From Deltaproteobacteria bacterium (GTDB lineage Bacteria; Myxococcota_A; UBA9042; DTJE01), in the NCBI GenBank assembly GCA_029555025.1, contig JAKPTZ010000017.1, positions 1 to 64,000 of the forward strand: a DNA stretch of 64,000 nt. The letters are read 5' to 3'. Made by a program: the position numbers and the translations under genes. A model generated the notes under the pieces. That model did no database searches, was not told the origin of the DNA, and was given only the letters and a program-made list of their open reading frames with translations. Positions 9,230-17,943 of the stretch are shown here, piece after piece; within the stretch, counting starts at the first letter, position 1, and the number at the start of each line of letters is the position of its first letter.

Positions 9230-10486
9230 TCAGTGCCGGGAAATTATGCCGGGGGCCGGATAAGCCGCGCAGAATTCCCTGACCTCTGCGGCGAGCCTGT
9301 CCAGGCCATCGACATCCTCCACCATTCCCGCCACCCTGTTGAAACAGTCGGCGATGAACTTCATTTCCGTTTCCTTCATTCCGCGGGAAGTGACCGCTGC
9401 CGTTCCAAGGCGAAGGCCCGATGGATCGAACGGCTTCCTCGGGTCGTCGGGAACCGTGTTGTAATTGCATTCCAGCCCGGCCCGATCAAGCGCCTGGGCG
9501 TATGACTTGCCCGTCATGCCACGCGGGGTAACATCCATGAGGATCAGGTGGTTGTCCGTTCCCCCCGAGACCAGCTTGAAACCGTGGCCGGCAAGGTGGC
9601 CGGCAAGCGCCTTCGCGTTCGCGACGACCTGCGCGGCATAAGCCTTGAAATCCGGCGTCGAAGCCTCTTTCAGGGCAACCGCGATGCCGGCAGTGGTGTG
9701 ATTGTGCGGGCCGCCCTGCAGGCCGGGAAAGACCGCCTTGTCTATCGCCTTCGCCATCGCCTCGCGGCAAAGGATCATGGCACCCCTGGGGCCGCGCAGC
9801 GTCTTGTGCGTGGTCGTAGTGACGACGTCCGCGTGCGGAATCGGGCTTGGATGCGCACCACCGGCCACGAGTCCGGCGATATGAGCCATGTCGGCAAGAA
9901 GCACGGCGCCGACTTCGTCCGCGATGGAACGGAACGCGGCAAAATCCAGGATCCTGGGATACGCCGTGGCGCCGCATATCAGCAGCTTCGGACGTTCGGC
10001 AAGGGCCAGTTCGCGAACCTTTTCATAATCAATCAGGCCGGTTGTGCCATCGACCGAATACTGGACCGAACGGAAGAAGGAACCCGTGATCGAGACCTTC
10101 CAGCCATGCGTCAGGTGACCGCCGCTTGGAAGTGCCATGCCCATCACCGTGTCGCCCGGCTTCAGTGTCGCGAAATACACCGCAAGATTTGCCGGCGACC
10201 CTGAATATGCCTGGACATTCGCGTGATCCGCGCCAAAAAGCGCCTTTGCCCTGGAAATCGCCAGTTCCTCGAGCGGATCGACGCACTGCTGGCCTTCGTA
10301 GTACCTCTTGCCCGCGTATCCTTCAGAGTATTTGTTGGTGAACACGCTGCCGGTCGCTTCAAGCACGGCCCGCGACGTGTAGTTTTCCGACGCTATCAAG
10401 CGAACCTTTTCAAACTGGCGCGACTCCTCGGATGAAACAAGGGCTGCCACTTCCGGATCTGACTGCAGCAACGTCTTCTGGTCCAT
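9230..10486 (-). CDS. glyA: Serine hydroxymethyltransferase
   Basis: This PLP enzyme interconverts serine and glycine with tetrahydrofolate, supplying one-carbon units. It has 418 residues. Visible motifs are RLIASENYTS, KYSEGYAGKRYYEG, the PLP-lysine loop TTTTHKTLRGPRGA and the C-terminal RLGTAAVTSRGM. The ATG is preceded by AGGAGG at good spacing. It lies 16 bp after thiC, so the two are probably one transcript; purine/thiamine one-carbon metabolism links them. Confidence 0.96.
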   Translation of the reverse strand: MDQKTLLQSDPEVAALVSSEESRQFEKVRLIASENYTSRAVLEATGSVFTNKYSEGYAGKRYYEGQQCVDPLEELAISRAKALFGADHANVQAYSGSPANLAVYFATLKPGDTVMGMALPSGGHLTHGWKVSITGSFFRSVQYSVDGTTGLIDYEKVRELALAERPKLLICGATAYPRILDFAAFRSIADEVGAVLLADMAHIAGLVAGGAHPSPIPHADVVTTTTHKTLRGPRGAMILCREAMAKAIDKAVFPGLQGGPHNHTTAGIAVALKEASTPDFKAYAAQVVANAKALAGHLAGHGFKLVSGGTDNHLILMDVTPRGMTGKSYAQALDRAGLECNYNTVPDDPRKPFDPSGLRLGTAAVTSRGMKETEMKFIADCFNRVAGMVEDVDGLDRLAAEVREFCAAYPAPGIISRH

Positions 10487-10502
10487 TTCCCGATTCCTCC
10501 TT

Positions 10503-11813
10503 CTACCTGTTCTTCCTGCCGGTCGCGATTGCACTGTTGCGCATCGCGCAGTACTTCTCGCCACACATCGAGCAGTACTCCGATTTCAGGTGCTCCGCGG
10601 CAGGCAAAGTCATCGCATGATACTCGCGGGCACGATCGGGATCCAGCGCAAGGCTGAACTGGGTTTCCCAGTCAAACCGGAACCTTGCATCCGACATCCG
10701 ATCATCGCGGTCGCGGGCGCCCGGGTGTCTTCTGGCAATGTCCGCCGCATGGGCGGCGATCCTGAAGGCAACCAGGCCTGTCCTGACATCTTCAAGGTCG
10801 GGAAGGCCGAGGTGTTCCTTCGGGGTCACGTAGCACAGGAAGTCCGCGCCGCAGAACGCGGCCATGGTTGCGCCGATCGCGCCGGTGATATGGTCGTACC
10901 CCGGCGCGATGTCGGTCACAAGCGGGCCCAGCACGTAGAAGGGCGCCCCGCCGCAAACCTGCTTCTGGCGCTTCATGTTCGACTCGATCTGGTCAAAAGG
11001 CACATGCCCCGGTCCCTCGATCATCACCTGAACCCCGGCGTCCCAGGCACGCCTGGTCAACTCGCCCAGCGTGTCGAGTTCGGCGAACTGAGCCTCGTCG
11101 CTGGCATCCGAAAGGCACCCCGGCCGAAGCCCGTCCCCAAGTGAAAGCGTGACGTCGTGTTCCGCCGCGATACGCAGCACCTCGTCAAAGCGCGAATAAA
11201 ACGGATTCTCGCGTTCGTGGGCCATCATCCACCGGGCCATCAGCGCGCCGCCGCGACTCACGATGCCGATTCTGCGACGACTGGCGAGCGGTATGTGCGA
11301 CCGCAGCAGACCGGCGTGGATCGTCATGAAATCGACGCCCTGGACGGCCTGCTTCGAAAGGACGCCCAGAAGATCGTCCTCGCTGAGATCCTCGAACCTC
11401 TCGACGGTCTCGGCGGCCTGATAGACGGGAACCGTTCCGACCGGCGCCGTGCTTGCCTCAAGAACCGCAAGACGCACCGAGTCGATGCCGGGACCGGTGG
11501 AAAGGTCCATGACGGCGTCGGCCCCATACCTGATGGCGCTTCTTACCTTTTCGACCTCTTCCGAAAGGCACGAACTGGTCGGCGACCTGCCAAGGTTCAC
11601 ATTGACCTTGACGGTAAGCCCGGAACCAATTCCGACCGGATCAAGGTTCCGGTGTGCCGGGTTCGCCGGAATGACTACCGTTCCGGCCGCAATCCTTTGC
11701 ATTATCACTTCCGCGGGAACCGACTCCTTCGCGGAAACCTTTTCCATCTCAGGGGTTATCTCTTGCCGACGTGCTGCCTGAAGCTGCGTTCCGAAACCAG
11801 ATCTGCGAGCCAT
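10503..11813 (-). CDS. thiC: Phosphomethylpyrimidine synthase (thiamine biosynthesis)
   Basis: This radical-SAM-type enzyme converts aminoimidazole ribotide to HMP phosphate for thiamine. It has 436 residues, the short form without the N-terminal extension of E. coli ThiC. The C-terminal cluster motif CSMCGEKYC is intact, and the [11 protein letters not shown] and DLSTGPGID motifs are clear. The ATG follows GGAGGA. I looked for a TPP riboswitch in the 159 bp upstream and found no CTGAGA/ACCTGA elements. It is the first gene before glyA. Confidence 0.95.
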   Translation of the reverse strand: MARRSGFGTQLQAARRQEITPEMEKVSAKESVPAEVIMQRIAAGTVVIPANPAHRNLDPVGIGSGLTVKVNVNLGRSPTSSCLSEEVEKVRSAIRYGADAVMDLSTGPGIDSVRLAVLEASTAPVGTVPVYQAAETVERFEDLSEDDLLGVLSKQAVQGVDFMTIHAGLLRSHIPLASRRRIGIVSRGGALMARWMMAHERENPFYSRFDEVLRIAAEHDVTLSLGDGLRPGCLSDASDEAQFAELDTLGELTRRAWDAGVQVMIEGPGHVPFDQIESNMKRQKQVCGGAPFYVLGPLVTDIAPGYDHITGAIGATMAAFCGADFLCYVTPKEHLGLPDLEDVRTGLVAFRIAAHAADIARRHPGARDRDDRMSDARFRFDWETQFSLALDPDRAREYHAMTLPAAEHLKSEYCSMCGEKYCAMRNSAIATGRKNR

Positions 11814-11959
11814 GAAGAACAGTCCTCCGAATCCCGCCCGAACCGGGGCAATACAAACTACCGCCGTTTCGTGTCCATCGCAAGCAGACGACCGCCGAGC
11901 CGACCGGCTGCTGGTTCGACCATGCGACGATTGGCATGTCTGAAGCCGCGATATTCTGC

Positions 11960-11965
11960 TAGAAT
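11960..11965 (+). promoter_or_regulatory. -10 element placed for a leaderless tsaD transcript
   Basis: TAGAAT ends 7 bp before the tsaD ATG (11973). Transcription from this -10 would begin at or within a base of the A of ATG. No ribosome-binding site separates them. The -35 is weak (TTGGCA at 11931-11936 is off-spaced). Confidence 0.45.
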
Positions 11966-11972
11966 CCGCGCC

Positions 11973-13001
11973 ATGAAGGTTCTTGGAATAGAAAGTTCAT
12001 GTGACGAAACATCGGCCGCCGTCGTGATTGACGGCCGGCAGGTGGTTTCCAACGTCGTGTGGTCACAGATCAAGGTGCATGAACCGTTCGGCGGCGTCGT
12101 GCCCGAGCTGGCCTCGCGCAACCACCTGCGCTACATCACGCCGGTCGTTGATTCGGCACTTCGGAAGGCCGGCATCGCCCCTTCGGATCTTGACGGGCTT
12201 GCAGTCACGATCGGGCCGGGCCTGATGGGCTCCCTCCTGGTCGGCGTTCAGTTCGCCAAGGCCATGGCGGCGGCGACCGGCACGCCTCTTGTCGGCGTCA
12301 ACCACCTCGAGGGGCACCTTTCGGCGTCCTTCATGATTGACGGAATCGAGCCACCGGAGTTTCCGTACGTCGGGCTGGCCGTATCCGGCGGGCATACAAG
12401 CATCTACCTGGTCGAAGGCTGGGGACGGCTTAAGCTTCTTGGACGAACCCTGGACGACGCCGCGGGCGAGGCGTTCGACAAGGCCGCTTCCATGCTCGGC
12501 CTTTCGTACCCGGGCGGCGTGGTAATCGATCGCATCAGCCGTGGGCGGAACGTGGCCGCGGTCGGTTTTCCAAGGCCGATGCTGCGCGAATCGACCATGA
12601 ACATGAGTTTTTCCGGCCTGAAGACCGCACTGAAGAGGCACCTTGAAACGCTTCCCGCGACACCCGATGCCGACCAGACCGCGGAGATCGCCGCATCGTT
12701 CCAGGAAGCGGTCGTTGACATCCTCGTCGCACGGACGGTCGGGGCCGCCGTTTCGACAGGCGTGCGGGACGTGGTAATCGCGGGCGGGGTCGCGGCCAAC
12801 AGCCGTCTGCGCGAAAGGATGGATCTGGCCTGCCGGGCCGCCGACCGACGCCTGCTGGCAGTCCCGCTGAGCCTGTGCACCGACAACGCCGCGATGATTG
12901 CCGGCCTTGGCTACCAATACCTTTTCGGCGTGCTCAGGGACGCCGAGTGCCCCCGCGGAATCGACATGGATCCCTTCATGCGCCATGTGAGCGCCGGTTA
13001 A
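11973..13001 (+). CDS. tsaD: tRNA N6-adenosine threonylcarbamoyltransferase TsaD
   Basis: The protein transfers threonylcarbamoyl to A37 of ANN-decoding tRNAs, with TsaB/TsaE as partners (not in the window). It has 342 residues in an ASKHA fold. The opening [14 protein letters not shown], the metal site NHLEGH and the SGGHTS and CTDNAAM motifs are all present. The open frame extends far upstream to 11157, but the ATG at 11973 matches the family start exactly. A good -10 sits so close that the mRNA is probably leaderless. The upstream gene thiC is divergent. Confidence 0.96.
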   Translation: MKVLGIESSCDETSAAVVIDGRQVVSNVVWSQIKVHEPFGGVVPELASRNHLRYITPVVDSALRKAGIAPSDLDGLAVTIGPGLMGSLLVGVQFAKAMAAATGTPLVGVNHLEGHLSASFMIDGIEPPEFPYVGLAVSGGHTSIYLVEGWGRLKLLGRTLDDAAGEAFDKAASMLGLSYPGGVVIDRISRGRNVAAVGFPRPMLRESTMNMSFSGLKTALKRHLETLPATPDADQTAEIAASFQEAVVDILVARTVGAAVSTGVRDVVIAGGVAANSRLRERMDLACRAADRRLLAVPLSLCTDNAAMIAGLGYQYLFGVLRDAECPRGIDMDPFMRHVSAG

Positions 13002-13019
13002 GGCGCCCTGGAGGTTGCC

Positions 13020-14438
13020 GTGCGGACCCTGACGGCCATCCTGCTGCCATGCCTCCTGATTGCCTGCGGCCAGCAACCACGAATCATCCTGCAGGATATC
13101 GATGAGTCCGATTCCGTCGATTCCGGCGACGACACGAATGAATCCGAACTTCCGGACGACGGCCTGGAACTCGAACTGCCTTTCGACACGACCGTCGGCG
13201 ACGAATCTTCCGGTGACTCTTCCGGTGACACCGCCAGCCAGCTCTGCGCGGATTCGATGAAACCCTGGATGTGCGACGACCGGGGCTGCACGGAAGGTTT
13301 CTTCTGCAACGGCTATTTCGAGTGCGACCGGCCTCCATGCTGGGGCCCCTGGTGCGATTACGTCCCCGGGACATGCGTTCCGGCGGTTTCCGGCACCGTC
13401 TGCACCGCGCCGCGCGACTGCCGGGAAGGGCACACCTGCGTGGCCGGCACGTTTTCGATTTCGGGCATCTGCAGGGCGCTCCCCGTGCCCGGAACATGCT
13501 GGTCCAACGACGACTGCGAACCTTTCGGGATGTGCGCCGGCGAGGTTCGCTGTCATGTCGGCAATCCATGCCTGGGCCCGGAAATGCCGGGCGTCTGCGT
13601 TGAAAAGATAAACGACGGACGATGCTGGGACGACGGCATGTGCGTCAGCGGCTGGTGCCGGGGCGCGGTACTGTGCAGCCTTGATGACGACGGCTGCGAG
13701 CCGTCACCTGGCATCTGCGAAGCCGGGGACGGACTTGGTTGCCCGACGACCGACGGCGGGCTTCCGTGCTCGGCGTCCGATGACGGAAACTGGTGCGTGG
13801 GACCTGAAAACCTGAATTACTGCGCGATGCCGCCGGCCAGTCCCCAGGCGGCCGGCGAATGCTGGACCGACTCCGACTGCTTCCCGAAGGGCGGGATCCT
13901 TTGCAGATCGGCTCTTACATGCCCGCCGCGCAGTTTCTGCCGCCTGGAAGGCATGCATTCCGGAATCTGCGGACAGGCGCCCCCGGACGGTCAGGGGATC
14001 GAACTCCGGTTTGTCCAGGCGACGACGACCGGACAGCTTCAACCGGACTCCCGCACCCAGGCCGTTCTTGTCAACCGGGGGCCTGTGGCGATTTTCATCG
14101 CGCCCTGCGACACGATTTCCGTCATGGCACAACGCAACGGGGAATGGCCCGGAATCACTCTCGACTGGACCTTCTCGACCCCTGAATGCTACACGGGCAT
14201 TCCCGAATCGACGCTTCTTCGAATACCACCGGGATCGGGGGCGGTACTATCCGTATCGACCGACGACGCGATAGACCAGCAGATGGCTGGCCGGAACATC
14301 CGACTGTCCATCAGGTACCTTCTTGGCTGCGTCCCGGGCAAGGGAACGGATGACCGGATGGATTGCCTCGAGGCTTCCAACGGCCTTGCCCGGACATGGT
14401 TCGGCGACCCGGTATTCTGGCCGGCGGGGGGCACATGA
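13020..14438 (+). CDS. Cys-rich lipoprotein of unknown function
   Basis: 472 residues. A signal peptide ends in the lipobox LIAC, with Cys16 as the lipid site. An acidic low-complexity linker follows (about 20-75). The region 75-320 carries more than 35 Cys in motifs such as CWSNDDCEPFGMC and CWTDSDC, resembling disulfide-rich modules of myxobacterial and deltaproteobacterial secreted proteins. The C-terminal 150 residues look like a beta-sandwich. The GTG start has GGAGG upstream and lies 18 bp after tsaD. It shares the general style, though not the 60-residue repeat, of the protein at 3-3380. It overlaps rsmA by an ATGA. I do not recognise a specific function. Confidence 0.8.
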   Translation: MRTLTAILLPCLLIACGQQPRIILQDIDESDSVDSGDDTNESELPDDGLELELPFDTTVGDESSGDSSGDTASQLCADSMKPWMCDDRGCTEGFFCNGYFECDRPPCWGPWCDYVPGTCVPAVSGTVCTAPRDCREGHTCVAGTFSISGICRALPVPGTCWSNDDCEPFGMCAGEVRCHVGNPCLGPEMPGVCVEKINDGRCWDDGMCVSGWCRGAVLCSLDDDGCEPSPGICEAGDGLGCPTTDGGLPCSASDDGNWCVGPENLNYCAMPPASPQAAGECWTDSDCFPKGGILCRSALTCPPRSFCRLEGMHSGICGQAPPDGQGIELRFVQATTTGQLQPDSRTQAVLVNRGPVAIFIAPCDTISVMAQRNGEWPGITLDWTFSTPECYTGIPESTLLRIPPGSGAVLSVSTDDAIDQQMAGRNIRLSIRYLLGCVPGKGTDDRMDCLEASNGLARTWFGDPVFWPAGGT

Positions 14439-15259
14439 CACGACGCATGCCCGACAGCGACGGATCCGGCCTGAACATCTCCCAGCCCGCGCGCAAGAAA
14501 TCGCTTGGCCAGCATTTCCTGAACAGCGGACGCGTGGTGTCACGTATCATCGACGCCCTGGCTCCCGGCCCCGAACTTGCCGTGGTGGAAATCGGGCCCG
14601 GACGGGGCGCGCTTACAAGGGAACTTGCGGCCAGGTGTGGGCGACTGGTTCTCGTGGAACTTGATGACGGCCTGATTCCTATTCTTGGCGCGAACTTCCC
14701 GGAAGCGACCATCGTCCACCACGACGCCGCGACCCTGGACATGAGCCTCGTGGCCGGCGGGAACCGGGCCGTCGCGGTCGGGAACCTGCCGTACAACGCC
14801 GGCGGCCAGATACTTTTTAACCTGCTTGACAGGAATCCGCCGTTTGAACGCCTGGTGCTGATGTTCCAGAAGGAAGTCGCGCAAAGGCTGTGCGCGACCC
14901 CCGGCGACCGAAATCACGGGGCCGTGTCGGTGCTGGTGTCGCTTCTTTGTGAACGCAGGTATCTGTTCGACGTGCCGCCTTCAAAATTCATTCCTCCGCC
15001 GGCCGTGATGTCCGGGGTCGTGATGTTCCTGCCGCGTTTGCTTCCTGCGGACGCTTCATTCCTGCATGGAAAGGAATTCTTCCGGTTCGTTCACGGCCTG
15101 TTCGCCCAGCCGCGCAAGACCGTAGCAAACAGCATGATGGACGGGCTGCGCATCGGTCGCGACGACGCCGCGCGGATTCTTGCCGCGGCGGGCGTCGATC
15201 CGCTGTCGCGGCCGAACTGCCTTACGCCGGCGCAGGTTGTTGACATGTTCAAGGCTTGA
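14435..15259 (+). CDS. rsmA: 16S rRNA dimethyladenosine transferase
   Basis: Also called KsgA, it dimethylates A1518 and A1519 of 16S rRNA late in 30S assembly. 274 residues. The N-terminal KKSLGQHFLN, the SAM loop EIGPGRGALT and the catalytic NLPYN are all present, as is the C-terminal helical domain. The frame could begin at 14363, but the ATG at 14435 overlaps the preceding stop as ATGA, so it is translationally coupled to the lipoprotein gene. It ends 24 bp from the convergent gyrA. Confidence 0.95.
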   Translation: MTRRMPDSDGSGLNISQPARKKSLGQHFLNSGRVVSRIIDALAPGPELAVVEIGPGRGALTRELAARCGRLVLVELDDGLIPILGANFPEATIVHHDAATLDMSLVAGGNRAVAVGNLPYNAGGQILFNLLDRNPPFERLVLMFQKEVAQRLCATPGDRNHGAVSVLVSLLCERRYLFDVPPSKFIPPPAVMSGVVMFLPRLLPADASFLHGKEFFRFVHGLFAQPRKTVANSMMDGLRIGRDDAARILAAAGVDPLSRPNCLTPAQVVDMFKA

Positions 15260-15283
15260 TTGCTTCGGGCGGGCGGGAACGAA

Positions 15284-17845
15284 TCAGTCGTCATCCCCTT
15301 CGGCGGGCACTTCGCCGGACGGTTCCTCTTCTTCCTCGACCGGAAGGTCCTCGAAAAGCGTCCTGGAAGCGGTCGGCCTGGTGTCGGTAATGACGACATC
15401 GGACTCTTCATCGTCCTCGGCTTCCATCACCAGATCGATTGCAACCAGCTTGTCGTCCGGCCCCAGATCCATGATCTTCACGCCCTGGGTGACGCGGCCG
15501 ATAAGCCTGATGTCGCTGACCCTTGTCCGGATGATGGTTCCCGTGTCGGTCGTCAGGATGACTTCCTGATCCGGCGTGACCGCGCGCATTCCGATGACGA
15601 AGCCGACCTTGCGGCTGGCCTTCATGGCCAGGATGCCGGTACCGCCACGACGCTGCAGCCTGTACTCCTCGACCGGAGTGCGCTTGCCGTAGCCGCGTTC
15701 GGTGACGGCAAGGATCTCGCTGCCCGGCTGAAGGACTTCCATCCCGATGACGTGATCCGCGCCCTTGACCGACATGCCGCGAACGCCGCGGGTATCGCGT
15801 CCGATGCTGCGCAGATCGTCGATCTTGAACAGGATCGACTTGCCTTCGCTGGAGAACAGCAGAACCTGATCGGATTCGGTGGCCAGACGCACCTGGATCA
15901 GGTCGTCGTCGTCGTCGAGCTTGATGGCGATGAGGCCGGTTCGCCTGATGTTCTTGAACAGGGGCAAATCGGTCCGCTTGACGATACCCTTCTTCGTCGC
16001 GAAAACGAACGATGACGGCGTCTCGAAATCGTCAACTGGAAGAATCGCCGCGACCCTCTCGTCGGCGGCCAGGTTCAACAGGTTGACCAGCGCCCTGCCC
16101 TTGGCGGTCCTGGTACCGGCCGGTATCTGGAAGACGCGGATCCTGAACGCGCGTCCCTTGTCGGTGAAGAAGAACACATACGTGTGCGTCGATGCCACGA
16201 ACATGTCCTTGACGAAATCTTCCTCGCGCGTGCCCATGCCGCGACTGCCCTTTCCGCCGCGGCGCTGGCTGCGGTACTGGGCGGCGGGCGTGCGCTTGAT
16301 GAATCCCTGGGCCGATACGGTGACGACCATGTCCTCTTCCGGGATCAGGTCTTCCATGTTGATCTCGCCGTAATCCTCGGTGATCTCGGTTCGACGCTTG
16401 TCGATGTACTGGTCGCGTATCTCCTGGAGTTCGCCGGCGATCACGTCCATCAGGATCGCCTCGGATCCCAGGATTTCGCGAAGCCTTTCGATGCGGCGGC
16501 GGATCTCTTCCAGTTCCAGCAGGATCTTGTCCCGCTCCATCCTCGTAAGCCGTTCAAGGCGCAGATCCAGGACGGCCCGTGCCTGGATTTCGGTCAGGCC
16601 GAACTTTTCCATCAGGCTGGTGCGGGCCTCTTCCGGGTTGGAGGAACGACGAATCGTCTCGATGATTTCATCAAGGTGATCAATCGCAATCTTGTATCCG
16701 AGCAGGATGTGCTCGCGTTCCTGGGCCTTGCGAAGTTCAAACAGGCAACGCCTGGTGACCACGTCCTTGCGGTGGTTGATGAACTCGACAAGCGCGTCCT
16801 TCAGGGTCAGCAGCCTGGGACGCCCGGCCGATATCGCGAGCATGATGACGCCGAACGTGCTCTGCATCGGGGTCATCGCGTAAAGCTGGTTCAGGACGAC
16901 CTGGGGGTCGGCATCGCGCTTCAGTTCGATGACGATCCGCATGCCTTCGCGGTCTGATTCGTCACGCAGATCGGAAATGCCGTCGATCCGCTTTTCCTTG
17001 TGCAGCTCGGCGATTCTCTCGATCAGCCTGGCCTTGTTGACCAGGTAAGGGATCTCGGTAACGACGATCATGGGCTTTTCGCCCTTGCGATCGCCCTTGA
17101 CCTCGGCGCGGGCCTGCATCTTGATGGTTCCGCGGCCGGTCTCGTATGCCTCCCTGACGCCGCGCGTGCCCAGGATGAACCCGCCGGTCGGAAAGTCCGG
17201 GGCGGGTATGAATTCCATCAGATCGGACACTTCCAGATCCGGATCCCGGATCAGGGCAATCGTTCCATCGATGATCTCGCCAAGATTGTGCGGTGGAATG
17301 TTGGTTGACATGCCGACCGCGATGCCGGACGAGCCGTTGATAAGCAGGTTCGGGATGCGTGACGGAAGTACGGCCGGTTCCTTCAGGGAACCGTCGTAGT
17401 TCGGAACCATATCGACGGTTTCCTTTTCGATGTCGGCCAGCATTTCCTCGGCAAGACGCTGCATGCGGACTTCGGTGTAACGCATCGCCGCAGGCGAGTC
17501 GCCATCGACCGACCCGAAATTGCCCTGGCCGTCAACCAGCATGTAACGCATCGAAAAGTCCTGCGCCATGCGGACCATCGTGTCGTAAATCGCCGCGTCG
17601 CCGTGCGGATGGTACTTACCCATGACGTCGCCGACGATGCGGGCGCTCTTCTTGTACGGCGAATTGTGGAAGTTCTTCGTCTCGTGCATCGTGAAAAGCA
17701 CGCGGCGGTGAACAGGCTTGAATCCGTCGCGGGCATCCGGCAGGGCGCGCCCGATGATTACGCTCATCGCGTAATCGACGTACGACGAACACATCTGGTC
17801 TTCGATATTGACTGGGACCACGTTTGGTCCGATGCCGTCAGACAT
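15284..17845 (-). CDS. gyrA: DNA gyrase subunit A
   Basis: The A subunit of gyrase breaks and rejoins DNA to supercoil it. It has 853 residues. The catalytic Tyr is residue 123 (AMRYTEVRM). The GyrA-box QRRGGKG is present, which separates it from ParC. The C-terminal wrapping domain is complete and ends in a very acidic tail (about 30 residues). At the quinolone-contact position equivalent to E. coli Ser83 it has Ala84 (HGDAAIYD), while Asp88 is kept. SD is CTGGAGG. A promoter and a 14-bp palindrome lie upstream. gyrB is not in the window. Confidence 0.97.
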   Translation of the reverse strand: MSDGIGPNVVPVNIEDQMCSSYVDYAMSVIIGRALPDARDGFKPVHRRVLFTMHETKNFHNSPYKKSARIVGDVMGKYHPHGDAAIYDTMVRMAQDFSMRYMLVDGQGNFGSVDGDSPAAMRYTEVRMQRLAEEMLADIEKETVDMVPNYDGSLKEPAVLPSRIPNLLINGSSGIAVGMSTNIPPHNLGEIIDGTIALIRDPDLEVSDLMEFIPAPDFPTGGFILGTRGVREAYETGRGTIKMQARAEVKGDRKGEKPMIVVTEIPYLVNKARLIERIAELHKEKRIDGISDLRDESDREGMRIVIELKRDADPQVVLNQLYAMTPMQSTFGVIMLAISAGRPRLLTLKDALVEFINHRKDVVTRRCLFELRKAQEREHILLGYKIAIDHLDEIIETIRRSSNPEEARTSLMEKFGLTEIQARAVLDLRLERLTRMERDKILLELEEIRRRIERLREILGSEAILMDVIAGELQEIRDQYIDKRRTEITEDYGEINMEDLIPEEDMVVTVSAQGFIKRTPAAQYRSQRRGGKGSRGMGTREEDFVKDMFVASTHTYVFFFTDKGRAFRIRVFQIPAGTRTAKGRALVNLLNLAADERVAAILPVDDFETPSSFVFATKKGIVKRTDLPLFKNIRRTGLIAIKLDDDDDLIQVRLATESDQVLLFSSEGKSILFKIDDLRSIGRDTRGVRGMSVKGADHVIGMEVLQPGSEILAVTERGYGKRTPVEEYRLQRRGGTGILAMKASRKVGFVIGMRAVTPDQEVILTTDTGTIIRTRVSDIRLIGRVTQGVKIMDLGPDDKLVAIDLVMEAEDDEESDVVITDTRPTASRTLFEDLPVEEEEEPSGEVPAEGDDD

Positions 17846-17869
17846 GGGGACCTCCAGAAAAGTCGAGGA

Positions 17870-17898
17870 ATTTTACTACGAATCAAGCGGCAAGGCAA
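17870..17898 (-). promoter_or_regulatory. Predicted sigma-70 promoter of gyrA
   Basis: Minus strand: TTGCCT (17893-17898), a 17-bp spacer, TAAAAT (17870-17875). The leader is about 17 nt and includes the CTGGAGG ribosome site. Confidence 0.6.
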
Positions 17899-17902
17899 CG
17901 AT

Positions 17903-17916
17903 TGAAACCGGTTTCA
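17903..17916. promoter_or_regulatory. 14-bp perfect palindrome upstream of the gyrA -35
   Basis: TGAAACCGGTTTCA lies immediately upstream of the gyrA -35 box, in the gap after the pseudokinase gene. It has the form of a LacI-family operator. There is no T-run, so it is not an intrinsic terminator. Confidence 0.5.
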
Positions 17917-17943
17917 CCGGCAGGAAAAGCCAAACAAAACCAA

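Noticed and set aside
11814-11972. TPP riboswitch before thiC
   Set aside because: I searched the minus-strand leader for the conserved CTGAGA and ACCTGA elements and a three-way stem and found neither.
12063-13556. 497-codon open frame opposite tsaD and the lipoprotein gene
   Set aside because: tsaD is certain on the other strand; this frame shows no recognisable protein features.
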